Shown in pieces: positions 44,717 to 53,732 of a DNA stretch of 64,000 bases. This stretch comes from PALSA-1353 sp050012375. GTDB lineage: Bacteria > Planctomycetota > Phycisphaerae > Tepidisphaerales > Tepidisphaeraceae. How positions within the stretch are numbered: position 1 is the first letter of the stretch; each line of letters begins with the position of its first letter. The stretch is from positions 1 to 64,000 of the forward strand of contig JBEKHH010000014.1 of assembly GCA_050012375.1 (NCBI GenBank), written 5' to 3'. The notes under the pieces are model-generated. The model was not told the origin of the DNA. It saw only the letters and a list, made by a program, of their open reading frames with translations, and ran no database searches. The translations under genes were made by a program, and so were the position numbers.

Positions 44717-46210
44717 TCAAGAGGATTTTCTGCGAATTTCCGATTCGGAACCCTCCCCAGAGCCTTCCAACGCCAGTTTCTCAATCTGTTCATCGCTCGC
44801 TTCATCCAGCGAAACACCCGCTTTGCGCGCTTCCTTCCCGCGAAGGACCAGCTTGATTGGAACCTCCGGGTATGGCAGCAATTCCCGAAACCGATTGATC
44901 ATGAACCGCTGATATCCTTCGTCCAGAAACTTCGGATTGTTCACGAACAGCACGATCGTCGGCGGCGCCACCGACGTCTGCGTCGCGTAATAAATCCGCG
45001 CTTTTCGCCCGCTCGGCGTGCTCGGGTGCCGTTCCGTCAGAATCTGCCGCACGACACGATTCAACTGCCCCGTCGTCAGCCGCGTGTTGGTCTGCTTGAA
45101 CAGAAACTGCGCTTCGTCAACGACGGCCTGCACGTTCCGCCCGTCCTTGGCGGTGATGAATGCGATCGGCGCATATTTAATGTGCCGCAGTTCCTCATCC
45201 AGATATTCGCGGAATTCTTCCTTCACCTGCGCATCGTCCACCGAGCCGTCGGCGATTTCCTTGCGAGTCTCCCGCAACTTCTCGAGCGTCAGGTCCCATT
45301 TGCTGACCACGATCAACACCGGCTTGAACTGATCGGCGATGTATTTGGCCAATTTCTTATCCGGCTCACTCACCGGCTCGACGCCATCTACCAGCATGAG
45401 CACCACATCCGCCCGCCGAATCGACCGCTGCGCCCTGTGATAGCTGTAAAACTCGATATCGTTGGCCACAATCCGCCGCTTCTTCCGCACGCCGGCGGTG
45501 TCGATCACGATCAGCGTCTTTCCGTCCTTCTCCACCCGAACGTCGATGCTGTCCCGCGTCGTTCCCGGAATCTCCGAAACAATCACGCGATGAGCATCGC
45601 CCTGGTACAGCCCGGCGATGGCATTCACGAGCGTGCTCTTGCCCGAGTTCCGCTTCCCCACAATCGCCAGCATCATCTGCGGCAAGGGCATTTCACTCGG
45701 CGCATCGGATAAATCGACGTTCTTTGCCACCGCCGCCAGAACCTCATCCAGGTTCCGCTCGCGCAGTGCCGAGACGCCGATCGGCATGCCCAGCCCCAGC
45801 CGGGCAAAATCACCCAGCCCCGCGTCGGCCGTGGGGCCGTCGGCCTTGTTGGCAATCAGAACCGTTTTAATCCCCCGCCGCCGAAGCAGGCCGGCGATTT
45901 CCTGGTCCACCGCCGTCAGGCCTTCCTGACAATCGACGATGAACAGCACGAGATTAGCTCGCGACATCGCGATCTCGATCTGCTCCTGAATATTTTCCGT
46001 CAATTGATTCGGATCGACGAACCCATACCCGCCGGTATCAACAAGTTCGACATATCGGCCATCGACGAACAGCGGAACCGACACCCGATCGCGCGTCACG
46101 CCGGGCGTGTCCTGAACAATGCTGATGCGCTTGCCGGCCAGGCTGTTGAGGAGGCTGCTTTTCCCGACGTTGGGCCGGCCGACGATCGCGATGAAGGGCA
46201 TGGATGGCAT
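44717..46210 (-). CDS. der: Ribosome-assembly GTPase Der (EngA)
   Basis: Der is an essential tandem GTPase for 50S subunit maturation. The 497-residue protein has two G domains: G1 motifs GRPNVGKS at 11-18 and GKRNSGKS near 186-193, with DTPG/DTAG and NKAD/SKWD for the other nucleotide-binding motifs. A KH-like C-terminal domain follows (RIYYATQTSVAPPTIVLFVNNP). The tail is Glu/Ser-rich. It lies directly upstream of the 16S transcription unit on the same strand. A second ATG three codons in is an alternative start. Confidence 0.96.
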   Translation of the reverse strand: MPSMPFIAIVGRPNVGKSSLLNSLAGKRISIVQDTPGVTRDRVSVPLFVDGRYVELVDTGGYGFVDPNQLTENIQEQIEIAMSRANLVLFIVDCQEGLTAVDQEIAGLLRRRGIKTVLIANKADGPTADAGLGDFARLGLGMPIGVSALRERNLDEVLAAVAKNVDLSDAPSEMPLPQMMLAIVGKRNSGKSTLVNAIAGLYQGDAHRVIVSEIPGTTRDSIDVRVEKDGKTLIVIDTAGVRKKRRIVANDIEFYSYHRAQRSIRRADVVLMLVDGVEPVSEPDKKLAKYIADQFKPVLIVVSKWDLTLEKLRETRKEIADGSVDDAQVKEEFREYLDEELRHIKYAPIAFITAKDGRNVQAVVDEAQFLFKQTNTRLTTGQLNRVVRQILTERHPSTPSGRKARIYYATQTSVAPPTIVLFVNNPKFLDEGYQRFMINRFRELLPYPEVPIKLVLRGKEARKAGVSLDEASDEQIEKLALEGSGEGSESEIRRKSS

Positions 46211-46345
46211 AAATGATTCGCAAAAACAGGCCGGAGTTCTCCCGATGCACCGGCCAGTTCAAGCGCTAGCGACCAGAAAAGCAAGCGGTTCGTCCGCGAT
46301 CGATCTTGCGCCAGATCGCCCCGAACGGCGTGGATAACGGCCGAA

Positions 46346-47410
46346 CTATTTCACATCCACCGGCGAGCCGTTCCTTCGCGCCGATTCATACATCGCCTGG
46401 ATGATCGCAACCGCCTTGCGGGCCTCGGGGCCGCAGGTTTCGGCCTCTTCGCCACGCTCCCAGGCTTCATACACCGCAAGCATGTTCTTGCCGTGCAAAT
46501 CCAATCCGATATCGGTCGCGGCTTTCCCGCCGCCGCTGTTCGTGGCGTTCGCGGGATTGAGCCTATCGAGCAATTCCATGTCCCCAGGCTGAGGATTTTT
46601 GAATTCGAAGCGTTTCAATCCGTTCTCGCTGATGGCCGTGCCCAACTCTCCGCCGATCTCGATTCGCACCGCCCCGCCGGGCCACATCGCCGTCGTGCTG
46701 ACGTACGTGCCGTGGGCGCCATTCTCAAATTGCAGCGCGCAGGTAAGCGTGTCTTCCACTTCGATCTTCGGATGGATCCGGCTGGAAGCATAGGCGCTGA
46801 CCGTTTTCACCGGCCCGACGATCCACTGCATCAGATCGACCTGGTGAACGCCCTGGTTCATCACCGCCCCGCCGCCGTCCAACTTCCATGTCCCCCGCCA
46901 CCCGCCCTCTTCATAGTATTGGTCGGTGCGATACCAGGGCGTGAAGACCCCCGCCCACGCGATCTTGCCGAAGCGCCCGTCCTGCACGGCCTGTCGCAGG
47001 GCGCGGTTGGCGTCGTTCCAGCGATTCTGAAAAATTCCCGCCAGCTTCACGCCCTTCTGTTTCGCCACCGCGATCATCTCGTCGATGCGCTTGGGCTCGA
47101 TTTCCATCGGCTTTTCGACCAGGACATTCAATCCATGCTCCATCGCGGTGATGACCGGCCCCTTGTGATCGCCGCTGGGGGTGCAGACGTGCACCGAATC
47201 CAGCTTCTCCTTGCGCAGCATCTCTTCAAGATCGGTGTAAATCGGAACGGAAAGCTTGTTTTTATCCAGCGCCTTGCGCCCCTGGTCGCGTTCCAGATCG
47301 CAGACCGAGACGAGCCGGCAATTGGGCAGTTTCATCATGGAGCGCACGTGCAGTTCGCCCACCACTCCCGTGCCGACCACCGCGATGCGCCATTGTCGAG
47401 GCATGTCCAT
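46346..47410 (-). CDS. Gfo/Idh/MocA family oxidoreductase
   Basis: The 354-residue protein has an N-terminal Rossmann fold (WRIAVVGTGVVGELHVRSM), the family's VEKPMEIEPKRIDEMI strand with the Lys of the EKP motif, and a C-terminal alpha/beta domain. A His in GGAVMNQGVHQVDLMQW corresponds to the catalytic region. Such enzymes oxidise or reduce sugars and cyclitols with NAD(P). The substrate cannot be read from sequence. It starts 9 bases after tyrS on the same strand, so the two are probably co-transcribed. Confidence 0.92.
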   Translation of the reverse strand: MDMPRQWRIAVVGTGVVGELHVRSMMKLPNCRLVSVCDLERDQGRKALDKNKLSVPIYTDLEEMLRKEKLDSVHVCTPSGDHKGPVITAMEHGLNVLVEKPMEIEPKRIDEMIAVAKQKGVKLAGIFQNRWNDANRALRQAVQDGRFGKIAWAGVFTPWYRTDQYYEEGGWRGTWKLDGGGAVMNQGVHQVDLMQWIVGPVKTVSAYASSRIHPKIEVEDTLTCALQFENGAHGTYVSTTAMWPGGAVRIEIGGELGTAISENGLKRFEFKNPQPGDMELLDRLNPANATNSGGGKAATDIGLDLHGKNMLAVYEAWERGEEAETCGPEARKAVAIIQAMYESARRNGSPVDVK

Positions 47411-47419
47411 CTCCCAAAA

Positions 47420-48628
47420 TCATTTGCGGGGCAAAAGCCTGGCAAATTTCCGGTTCCCCAACTGCAAGACGACAGGCTTAGCAAACGAATAATCCCTGGA
47501 CGGATCGGTCACTTTCTGCCCATCGATTTTTACCGCCCCTTCCTTCATCTTTCGCATCGCTTCGCCGTTGGATGCGGCCAAGCCCGCCTTGACCAGCAAA
47601 GGGGCCAACTTCTGCGGCTCGGCGCCGATGGAGAACTCCGGCATCTCCTCCGGCACGCCGCCGTGCGTCGTCTTGACGAATTCCGCCTCGGCAGCCGTCG
47701 CGGCTTGCGCATCGTGCAGCCAGGCGATGATCCATTTGGCCAGCGCCGCCTTCGCGTCGCGCGGATTCGCCGCGATCGCCGGCTTGAATTGCTCCGGCGG
47801 AAGATCGCTCAGCAGCGTGTAATAGTTTTCCAGAAGATGATCCGGAAGCTTCATGATCTTCCCGAACATCCCGTCGGGCCCCGAGGGCGGATCGGTCACG
47901 CCGATGTAATTCCCCTTGCTCTTGGACATTTTCATCTGGCCGTCGGTGCCAACGAGCAGCGGCGTGACCATGACCACCTGCGACTCCTTGCCTTCCTCTT
48001 TCTGAAACTCCCGGCCGACCAGGTTGTTGAAGAGCTGGTCGCTGCCGCCGATCTCCACGTCCGCCTCGATGATCACGCTGTCCCAGCCCTGTAGCAGCGG
48101 ATAAAGAAATTCGTGGATGCGAATGTCCCCCCCAGCCTGAAAACGTTCCTTGAAACTATCGCGATCGAGCATCTGGGCGACGGACTTTCGGCTGGCCAGC
48201 TTGATCAGATCGATCAGGTTCATCGCCCCCAGCCATTCGCCGTTGAATCGCACCTCCAGGCGGTCGGGATCGGTCAGGAGAATCTTGCCGATCTGTGAAA
48301 CGTAGGTTTTGGCATTGGCGTCGATCTGCTCCGGGCTGAGGATGGGCCGGGTGGCATTTCGGCCCGAGGGGTCGCCGACGCGAGCGGTGTAATCGCCGAT
48401 GATGAGCACGGCCTTGTGCCCGAATTCCTGGAATTGCCGGATGAGTTTGAGCGGCACGGCATGCCCGAGGGTCACATCCGGAGCGGTCGGATCCATTCCG
48501 AACTTGATGCGAAGCGGTTTGGCCGACTCGGCGCTGGTCTTCAGCTTTCGACGCAAATCCTCCTCGGTAAGGATTCGCTCGCACCGGCGGGAAAGAAGCC
48601 GAATTTGATCGTCAATCGAAACGGGCAT
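47420..48628 (-). CDS. tyrS: Tyrosyl-tRNA synthetase
   Basis: The 402-residue class I enzyme charges tRNA-Tyr. The HIGH-like motif is TLGH at 53-56 (within DPTAPDVTLGHAVP), and the second motif is canonical KMSKS in DGQMKMSKSKGN near 240. A C-terminal S4-like RNA-binding domain (EAMRKMKEGAVKIDGQKV) is present. It belongs to the TyrZ-like branch with a DYTARVGDPSGR insert. The reading frame extends upstream to 48823, but the ATG at 48628 begins the homology; the longer version would overlap the divergent membrane-protein gene. Confidence 0.95.
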   Translation of the reverse strand: MPVSIDDQIRLLSRRCERILTEEDLRRKLKTSAESAKPLRIKFGMDPTAPDVTLGHAVPLKLIRQFQEFGHKAVLIIGDYTARVGDPSGRNATRPILSPEQIDANAKTYVSQIGKILLTDPDRLEVRFNGEWLGAMNLIDLIKLASRKSVAQMLDRDSFKERFQAGGDIRIHEFLYPLLQGWDSVIIEADVEIGGSDQLFNNLVGREFQKEEGKESQVVMVTPLLVGTDGQMKMSKSKGNYIGVTDPPSGPDGMFGKIMKLPDHLLENYYTLLSDLPPEQFKPAIAANPRDAKAALAKWIIAWLHDAQAATAAEAEFVKTTHGGVPEEMPEFSIGAEPQKLAPLLVKAGLAASNGEAMRKMKEGAVKIDGQKVTDPSRDYSFAKPVVLQLGNRKFARLLPRK

Positions 48629-48728
48629 TGGGGACGGAATTGTAAGAAGCACGCGCCAATCCAGCAACGAAGGGCGCCGCGCCGCGATGGATTGCCAAAG
48701 ACCGGAGGCGATTGTAGTTTGACGCTTC

Positions 48729-50453
48729 ATGCGACGAAGCGATGCGCTGCCGGCGTGCACTTGCGCGGCTGCGGCGGCCGTCGCGTTTTTTCTGACCTGG
48801 CCCTTCGCCGAGCTTCCTTTCAACGACGACTGGTCCTACGCCTTTACCGCGCGGCACTTGGCGCAAACGGGCCACCTGACCTACAACGGCTGGGCGACGG
48901 CTGCCATCATCCCGCAGGCGTATTGGGGCGCACTGATCATTCGAGTTTTTGGCTTCTCGTTCACCGCCCTGCGGATGGGCACCCTTCCATTTGCAATGGC
49001 ATCGGCCGCGGTCTGTTATCTGCTGGCGCGGCGCTCGGGGCTGTCTCGCAAGCCCGCCGTGTTCGCCAGCCTGACCCTATCGCTCGGCCCCATGTTCCTT
49101 CCGCTGGCAACGTCGTTCATGACGGACGTGCCAGGCTTGATGTTCATGCTGCTGTCGCTGTATGCCCTCATTCGCTGCGGGGAATCGACTGCCCCTGCCG
49201 GGCAACTGTCCTGGCTGGCGACCGGCGCGCTGACGGCGCTGTTGGGCGGCATGGACCGGCAGATCGTGTGGATCGTACCGCTGGCAGTTGTGCCATATCT
49301 GATGATCGTCCATCGCCGTAGCGTCAGGTTCCTAGCCGCAGCGGGGGCGGCGTGGATCATCGTGCTGCTGGGCGCCGTCGCCACCGTGAGGTGGTTCAAC
49401 GCTCAGCCCTACGCTATTCCCGACCCGCCGCTGAGCCAATCCCTCAAGATGATTCTTCAGGAGCCTCAGCGTCTTTGGCAGACCTTCTTCGCGCTCTGGC
49501 TGACGACGTCGATGCTCGCGCTGCCGGCGATGCTGCTCGCCGGTCCCGTTGCCTTGGGAAATCTGTTGGCCCGATGGAAAGGCCCGCGCGGGTTGATAGC
49601 CCTGGTGCTGATTCTACTGACGGCATCGTTCCTGCTTCGCTCTCCGCGGTTTATTGAAATGCCGTGGCTCGGCACCATGCTGACCCCGCAGGGAATTCTT
49701 GGAAAGTTCGAACTCCTCGGCCGCCGTCCGACGGTATTGCCGCGATGGTTTCGCCAAGGGATCGGCGCCGTCGTCTGGATCCTGACCGCTATTATTCTGG
49801 CCGATAGGGTTGGATCCCTGCCGCATACGCGCGAAGCTTTCGACCGGCTCCGCCGCCGTTTTGCTGAGATGCCGCTTGCATTGCCCTGCATCGCAATTCT
49901 CGCGGCGGCTTACACGGTTATTCTCTTGTCGCGCACGGGACGCGACCTTGTCTTCGACCGCTATGCGCTCCCGTTGGTTCCATTCTTGGCCATCGCGATG
50001 CTTCTGTGGTGGCAGAACGCGCCATTGCAAGCCGGGATGCGCCGGCTGACTTGGCGGGTCGCCGCAGTCGCATTGGGCCTTTACGCAGTCTATGCCGTTG
50101 CCAGCACGCAAGAGGTCTTGGCCCTGGCGCGAGCGCGGGTGGAAGCGATGCGCCGCCTGCAGGCCGTCGGCGTTCCGCCGACAGACGTGGACGACGGCGT
50201 CGAACAAATGGCCTGGACGCAATTGGAAGTCGTTGGACACATAAACTACCCGGATATCCGAAACCCGCCGGATGCGTACCATCCCGGCAAAGGCTACACG
50301 CCGTGCATTACACCGGTCTTCCAGGTCGAGGCATCGCCTGACCCGCGTGCGTCGTCCATATTGCTGGGCGAGGTCGAGTATTTTTCCCTCTTGCCGCCGT
50401 TTCACCGTCAGAATTACATCTACGGCGCCCCGCCGCCGGAAACTTCGCAATAG
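48729..50453 (+). CDS. GT39-like polytopic membrane glycosyltransferase
   Basis: The 574-residue protein begins with a hydrophobic helix, then a periplasmic loop LPFNDDWSYAFTARHLAQTGHLTY containing the paired Asp (DD) typical of the first loop in GT-C enzymes of the PMT/ArnT group. About ten more helices follow, then a soluble C-terminal part (about 470-574). These enzymes take a sugar from a polyprenyl-phosphate donor, which the GT2 at 40357 might make, although that link is speculative. It diverges from tyrS. Confidence 0.75.
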   Translation: MRRSDALPACTCAAAAAVAFFLTWPFAELPFNDDWSYAFTARHLAQTGHLTYNGWATAAIIPQAYWGALIIRVFGFSFTALRMGTLPFAMASAAVCYLLARRSGLSRKPAVFASLTLSLGPMFLPLATSFMTDVPGLMFMLLSLYALIRCGESTAPAGQLSWLATGALTALLGGMDRQIVWIVPLAVVPYLMIVHRRSVRFLAAAGAAWIIVLLGAVATVRWFNAQPYAIPDPPLSQSLKMILQEPQRLWQTFFALWLTTSMLALPAMLLAGPVALGNLLARWKGPRGLIALVLILLTASFLLRSPRFIEMPWLGTMLTPQGILGKFELLGRRPTVLPRWFRQGIGAVVWILTAIILADRVGSLPHTREAFDRLRRRFAEMPLALPCIAILAAAYTVILLSRTGRDLVFDRYALPLVPFLAIAMLLWWQNAPLQAGMRRLTWRVAAVALGLYAVYAVASTQEVLALARARVEAMRRLQAVGVPPTDVDDGVEQMAWTQLEVVGHINYPDIRNPPDAYHPGKGYTPCITPVFQVEASPDPRASSILLGEVEYFSLLPPFHRQNYIYGAPPPETSQ

Positions 50454-50559
50454 TCCGGCGCAGGCGACAGGCTCGCAGACATGCCTTCAGCCGCCGAAAA
50501 ACATTCCGTGTCCGCAATGGATTACATTATTCGAGTCGATCGTGGGGGTGTTCGCGCCG

Positions 50560-52227
50560 TCAGTCGATCGGCTCCGGAATCGCCGTCTCCATCGGCCTTC
50601 GCCACAGCAGATGCAGCCGCCAATGCTCATCATCCCGATCGGGATAATCCACGCGGTAATGCGCCCCGCGGCTCTCGGTGCGCGTGTACGCCGCGGTCGT
50701 GATCAGAAAACAGACCGTCAGCATGTTCTGCAATTCCCAGCCGGGAACCGCGTCTTGCCCCATGTCCGTCGGGGCAAAAGTCTTGTCCATGACATAGTGG
50801 CTCCAGAACGCGATGATTTCGCGCGTTTCGGCGAGGCGATCGCCGTTGCGCTCGATCGCGGCGTTTCGCCACATGATGCTGCGCAGCGAACTTTTGACGT
50901 CGGTCAGATCCAGCTCGGTCTTGGTGGACGGGACGATGCGATGCTCCAGTTGATGCGGAAACTTCACCTCGTTGGACACCGCCCAGCGCGCCGCATCGGC
51001 CCCCGCGCGCGCCCCGAATGCCAGGCCTTCGAGCAGCGAATTGCTCGCCAGCCGGTTGGCCCCGTGCAGCCCGCTGCACCCTGCCTCGCCCACCGCGTAC
51101 AGCCCGGCCAAACTTGTTTTCCCCATCGAATCGCAATGAACCCCGCCGATCATGTAGTGCGTCGCGGGCTGAATCGGAATCAGATCGCGCGCCGGATTGA
51201 TGTCGAACTGCGCCAGGAGCTGCGCCAGTTGCGGGAAGCGATCCTTGAACGGCTCGGTCGGGAGATGCCGGACGTCCAGATACACGTGGGTGAAATTCGT
51301 CTTGCGGATTTGATGCACAATGGCGCGGCTCACGATGTCCCGCGGCGCCAGTTCGCCCGCCGGATGATAATCCTGCATGAAGCGGCGCCCGGTGCGATCC
51401 ACCAGATGCGCCCCCTCGCCGCGGATGGCCTCGGTAATCAGAATCCGGCTGGCGCCGGCAACGTACAGCGCCGTCGGGTGGAACTGAACCATCTCCATGT
51501 CCTTCAGCGTCGCCCCCGCTCGATAGGCCATCGCATGACCATCCGCCGTCGCGATTTTCGGATTGGTCGTTTCCCGAAATAATTGCCCCGCGCCGCCGCT
51601 GGCGATGATCGTGCGCTTCGCCCAGATCAGATTGATCTCGCCCTTGATCATGGCCAGCGCGCCGAGGCACTGCCCCTGGTCGGTCAGCAGATCGATCACG
51701 AAAGACATCTCCGATACGCGGATGTTCTCGCGATTCTTGACGTTGTTGATCAGGGTCTGGGCGAGTTCCTTGCCGGTGGCGTCCCCGTAAGCGTGCACGA
51801 TGCGCGCAAAGCTGTGCCCCCCTTCCAGAGCAAACGAAAGCTCGTGCGGATTGTCCGCCTGCTTGTCGAAATGCGCTCCCCAGGAGAGCAATTCCAGGAC
51901 GCGCTGCGGTCCTTCCTCAATGACGATGTGGACCGCCTTCTCGTCACACAGCCCGGCCCCGCAGGCGATGGTGTCCCGTGCGTGCAATTCGACGCTGTCT
52001 TGGGGCTGAAGCACGGCGGCAATTCCACCCTGGGCATACCAGGTGTTGGATTGATTGATCGTATCCTTGGTGAGGACCAGAACATCGGCCCCCTCTTGCG
52101 ACGCCGCGATCGCCGCCCGCAGGCCGGCGACCCCTCCGCCGATGACCAGAACATCCGCCATCTGCTGCGCCTGTCGCGAAGCCTTGAACGGGATGAGATA
52201 ACGACGTTGGGTGAGGGATTCAAACAT
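50560..52227 (-). CDS. nadB: L-aspartate oxidase
   Basis: NadB oxidises L-aspartate to iminoaspartate, the first step of NAD synthesis. The 555-residue flavoprotein has the FAD dinucleotide motif in DVLVIGGGVAGLRAA near residues 25-39, the active-site stretch AIRGEGAHLVDRTGRRFM, and the catalytic-domain HFDKQADNPHELSFALEGGHS. The C-terminal helical domain is complete. nadA and nadC are not nearby. It is the last gene of a tight minus-strand trio with the methyltransferase (3 bases upstream) and nuoC. Confidence 0.96.
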   Translation of the reverse strand: MFESLTQRRYLIPFKASRQAQQMADVLVIGGGVAGLRAAIAASQEGADVLVLTKDTINQSNTWYAQGGIAAVLQPQDSVELHARDTIACGAGLCDEKAVHIVIEEGPQRVLELLSWGAHFDKQADNPHELSFALEGGHSFARIVHAYGDATGKELAQTLINNVKNRENIRVSEMSFVIDLLTDQGQCLGALAMIKGEINLIWAKRTIIASGGAGQLFRETTNPKIATADGHAMAYRAGATLKDMEMVQFHPTALYVAGASRILITEAIRGEGAHLVDRTGRRFMQDYHPAGELAPRDIVSRAIVHQIRKTNFTHVYLDVRHLPTEPFKDRFPQLAQLLAQFDINPARDLIPIQPATHYMIGGVHCDSMGKTSLAGLYAVGEAGCSGLHGANRLASNSLLEGLAFGARAGADAARWAVSNEVKFPHQLEHRIVPSTKTELDLTDVKSSLRSIMWRNAAIERNGDRLAETREIIAFWSHYVMDKTFAPTDMGQDAVPGWELQNMLTVCFLITTAAYTRTESRGAHYRVDYPDRDDEHWRLHLLWRRPMETAIPEPID

Positions 52228-52230
52228 GAT

Positions 52231-53019
52231 TCAGATCAGTTGGCCATAGAACGCCCTCGTATCGTAATCCAGCCGCACCTTGCCGCCCACGGCATGTGTG
52301 GAAAACGCCTCCCGCAGGGCGACGATCATTTCCTGACATCGCGGCTGACCCGGCAGCGGCAAATAGGACGAGGACAGCGCCCTGGCGATCACTCCATCCG
52401 AGTCCAGAAACTGAGGATTGTCGAACGATTCAACCGCGTAACCGGCGGGCTGAAAGAATCGCGTCATCGCATCCGAATCCGTCGCGGTGACGCTCTGGTG
52501 GGAAACATGTTTAAGATCTGTCTCGAATTGCCGCACGATCTCCTCGTACCGATGCGCAAAACCATTTTCGTTGGACCGGCGCTCGTTCCAGACCAGCACC
52601 ACCCAGCCGCCCGGACGCAAAATCCGCTTGAATTCCTCCCGGCAGCGGACGCGGTCAAACCAATGAAACGCCTGCCCGGCAAGGACGAAATCGACGCTGG
52701 CCGTTTCCAAGCCGGTCGCCTCGGCCGTGGCGTCCCTGCTGTGAAAATGGGGCGCATCGGCCAGCGCCGCTTCGGCCGCGGCGCGCATGGGGGCGTTGGG
52801 TTCGATCGCCGTCACGACATAACCGTTTTGCACGAACAATTCGCTCAAAAATCCGGTCCCCGAGCCGATGTCCGCCAGGCGATGTTCCGGCAGCAGGCCG
52901 AGTTTGGAGCGGCAGAATTGAAGAAGCGCCGGCGGATATTTCGGGCGGGAGCGAACGTAAAACGGGACTCGATCCGAGAATCGGCTCTTGGAGTCGCGTT
53001 GCCGGTGCAGCGACTGCAC
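52231..53019 (-). CDS. Class I SAM-dependent methyltransferase
   Basis: The 262-residue protein has the Rossmann-like SAM-binding motif I in LADIGSGTGFLSELF (near residue 45), the acidic end of strand 2 (AIEPNA) and motif IV LAGQAFHWFD. The HWFD pattern is typical of a group of small-molecule methyltransferases related to ubiquinone/menaquinone or trans-aconitate enzymes. The methyl acceptor is unknown. It begins 1 base after the nuoC stop and ends 3 bases before nadB, indicating co-transcription. Confidence 0.85.
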   Translation of the reverse strand: MQSLHRQRDSKSRFSDRVPFYVRSRPKYPPALLQFCRSKLGLLPEHRLADIGSGTGFLSELFVQNGYVVTAIEPNAPMRAAAEAALADAPHFHSRDATAEATGLETASVDFVLAGQAFHWFDRVRCREEFKRILRPGGWVVLVWNERRSNENGFAHRYEEIVRQFETDLKHVSHQSVTATDSDAMTRFFQPAGYAVESFDNPQFLDSDGVIARALSSSYLPLPGQPRCQEMIVALREAFSTHAVGGKVRLDYDTRAFYGQLI

Positions 53020-53020
53020 G

Positions 53021-53605
53021 CTACGCCCCTTCGCGGGTCACGATCTTGTAATCCTCCCGCTCCCCCACGCCCCGCGCCGGATAGTCCTTGCGGAGCGGAT
53101 AGCTGCCAAAGCCGTTCCAGGTCAAGATTCGCCGCAGGTCCGGATGTCCCACGAAGATCACGCCGATCATGTCGTAAGCCTCGCGTTCCATCCACTCGGC
53201 GCCCGACCAGGCGCTGGTAACGCTATCCACCTTCAAACCCGGGTCCCCTTTTTCCGCGAGTTCTTCATCGCGCGGAGCGGTTTTCGGCAGCGTCGGCAGA
53301 GTCGGATCAAGAAATACCTTCAGCCAGAGACGGTTGTTGTGGGCGGTGCTGAGCAGACAATAATTGATCGCGAAGCGGTGCTCCGCGCCCGGATAGTTCA
53401 GATAATCCACGCCGTTGAGTTCGGCCAGCATATCGTAGCGAAGGCTCGGCTCATCCCGCAGGTACATGCAGACGCGGAGAATATCTTGGCGCGGAACGAC
53501 GACCGTCACCATATCGCGCAGTTCCCCGACCAGGAATTTCACATCCGGAAACTTCGCCTTCAGCGGTCCAAGGGCGGGATGGACAATGGTTCGATGATGC
53601 GGCAT
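53021..53605 (-). CDS. nuoC: NADH-quinone oxidoreductase subunit C
   Basis: The 194-residue protein is the 30-kDa subunit of complex I (hydrophilic arm). It shows YDMLAELNGVDYLNYPG and the signature EREAYDMIGVIFVGHPDLRRILTWNGFGSYPLRKDYP, with the conserved Glu-Arg-Glu and Asp-Tyr-Pro residues. No other nuo gene is present in the window. It instead opens a three-gene cluster with a methyltransferase and nadB. Its complex I partners must be encoded elsewhere. Confidence 0.94.
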   Translation of the reverse strand: MPHHRTIVHPALGPLKAKFPDVKFLVGELRDMVTVVVPRQDILRVCMYLRDEPSLRYDMLAELNGVDYLNYPGAEHRFAINYCLLSTAHNNRLWLKVFLDPTLPTLPKTAPRDEELAEKGDPGLKVDSVTSAWSGAEWMEREAYDMIGVIFVGHPDLRRILTWNGFGSYPLRKDYPARGVGEREDYKIVTREGA

Positions 53606-53732
53606 AGGCTCTTTCTTGAAGCCGCACGATTGTTAGATAAGCCGGGCATCGCGTCAAGAACGCGGAAGTGTGCCGAGACGTGACGGCCTCCTGGCAGCAA
53701 CCAAAAATGGGGCCGCGTCTGCGGCTGCATTT

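Noticed and set aside
46493..48094. 533-codon plus-strand frame opposite the Gfo/Idh and tyrS genes
   Set aside because: Spans two clear minus-strand genes and is His/Arg-rich without motifs; a shadow frame.
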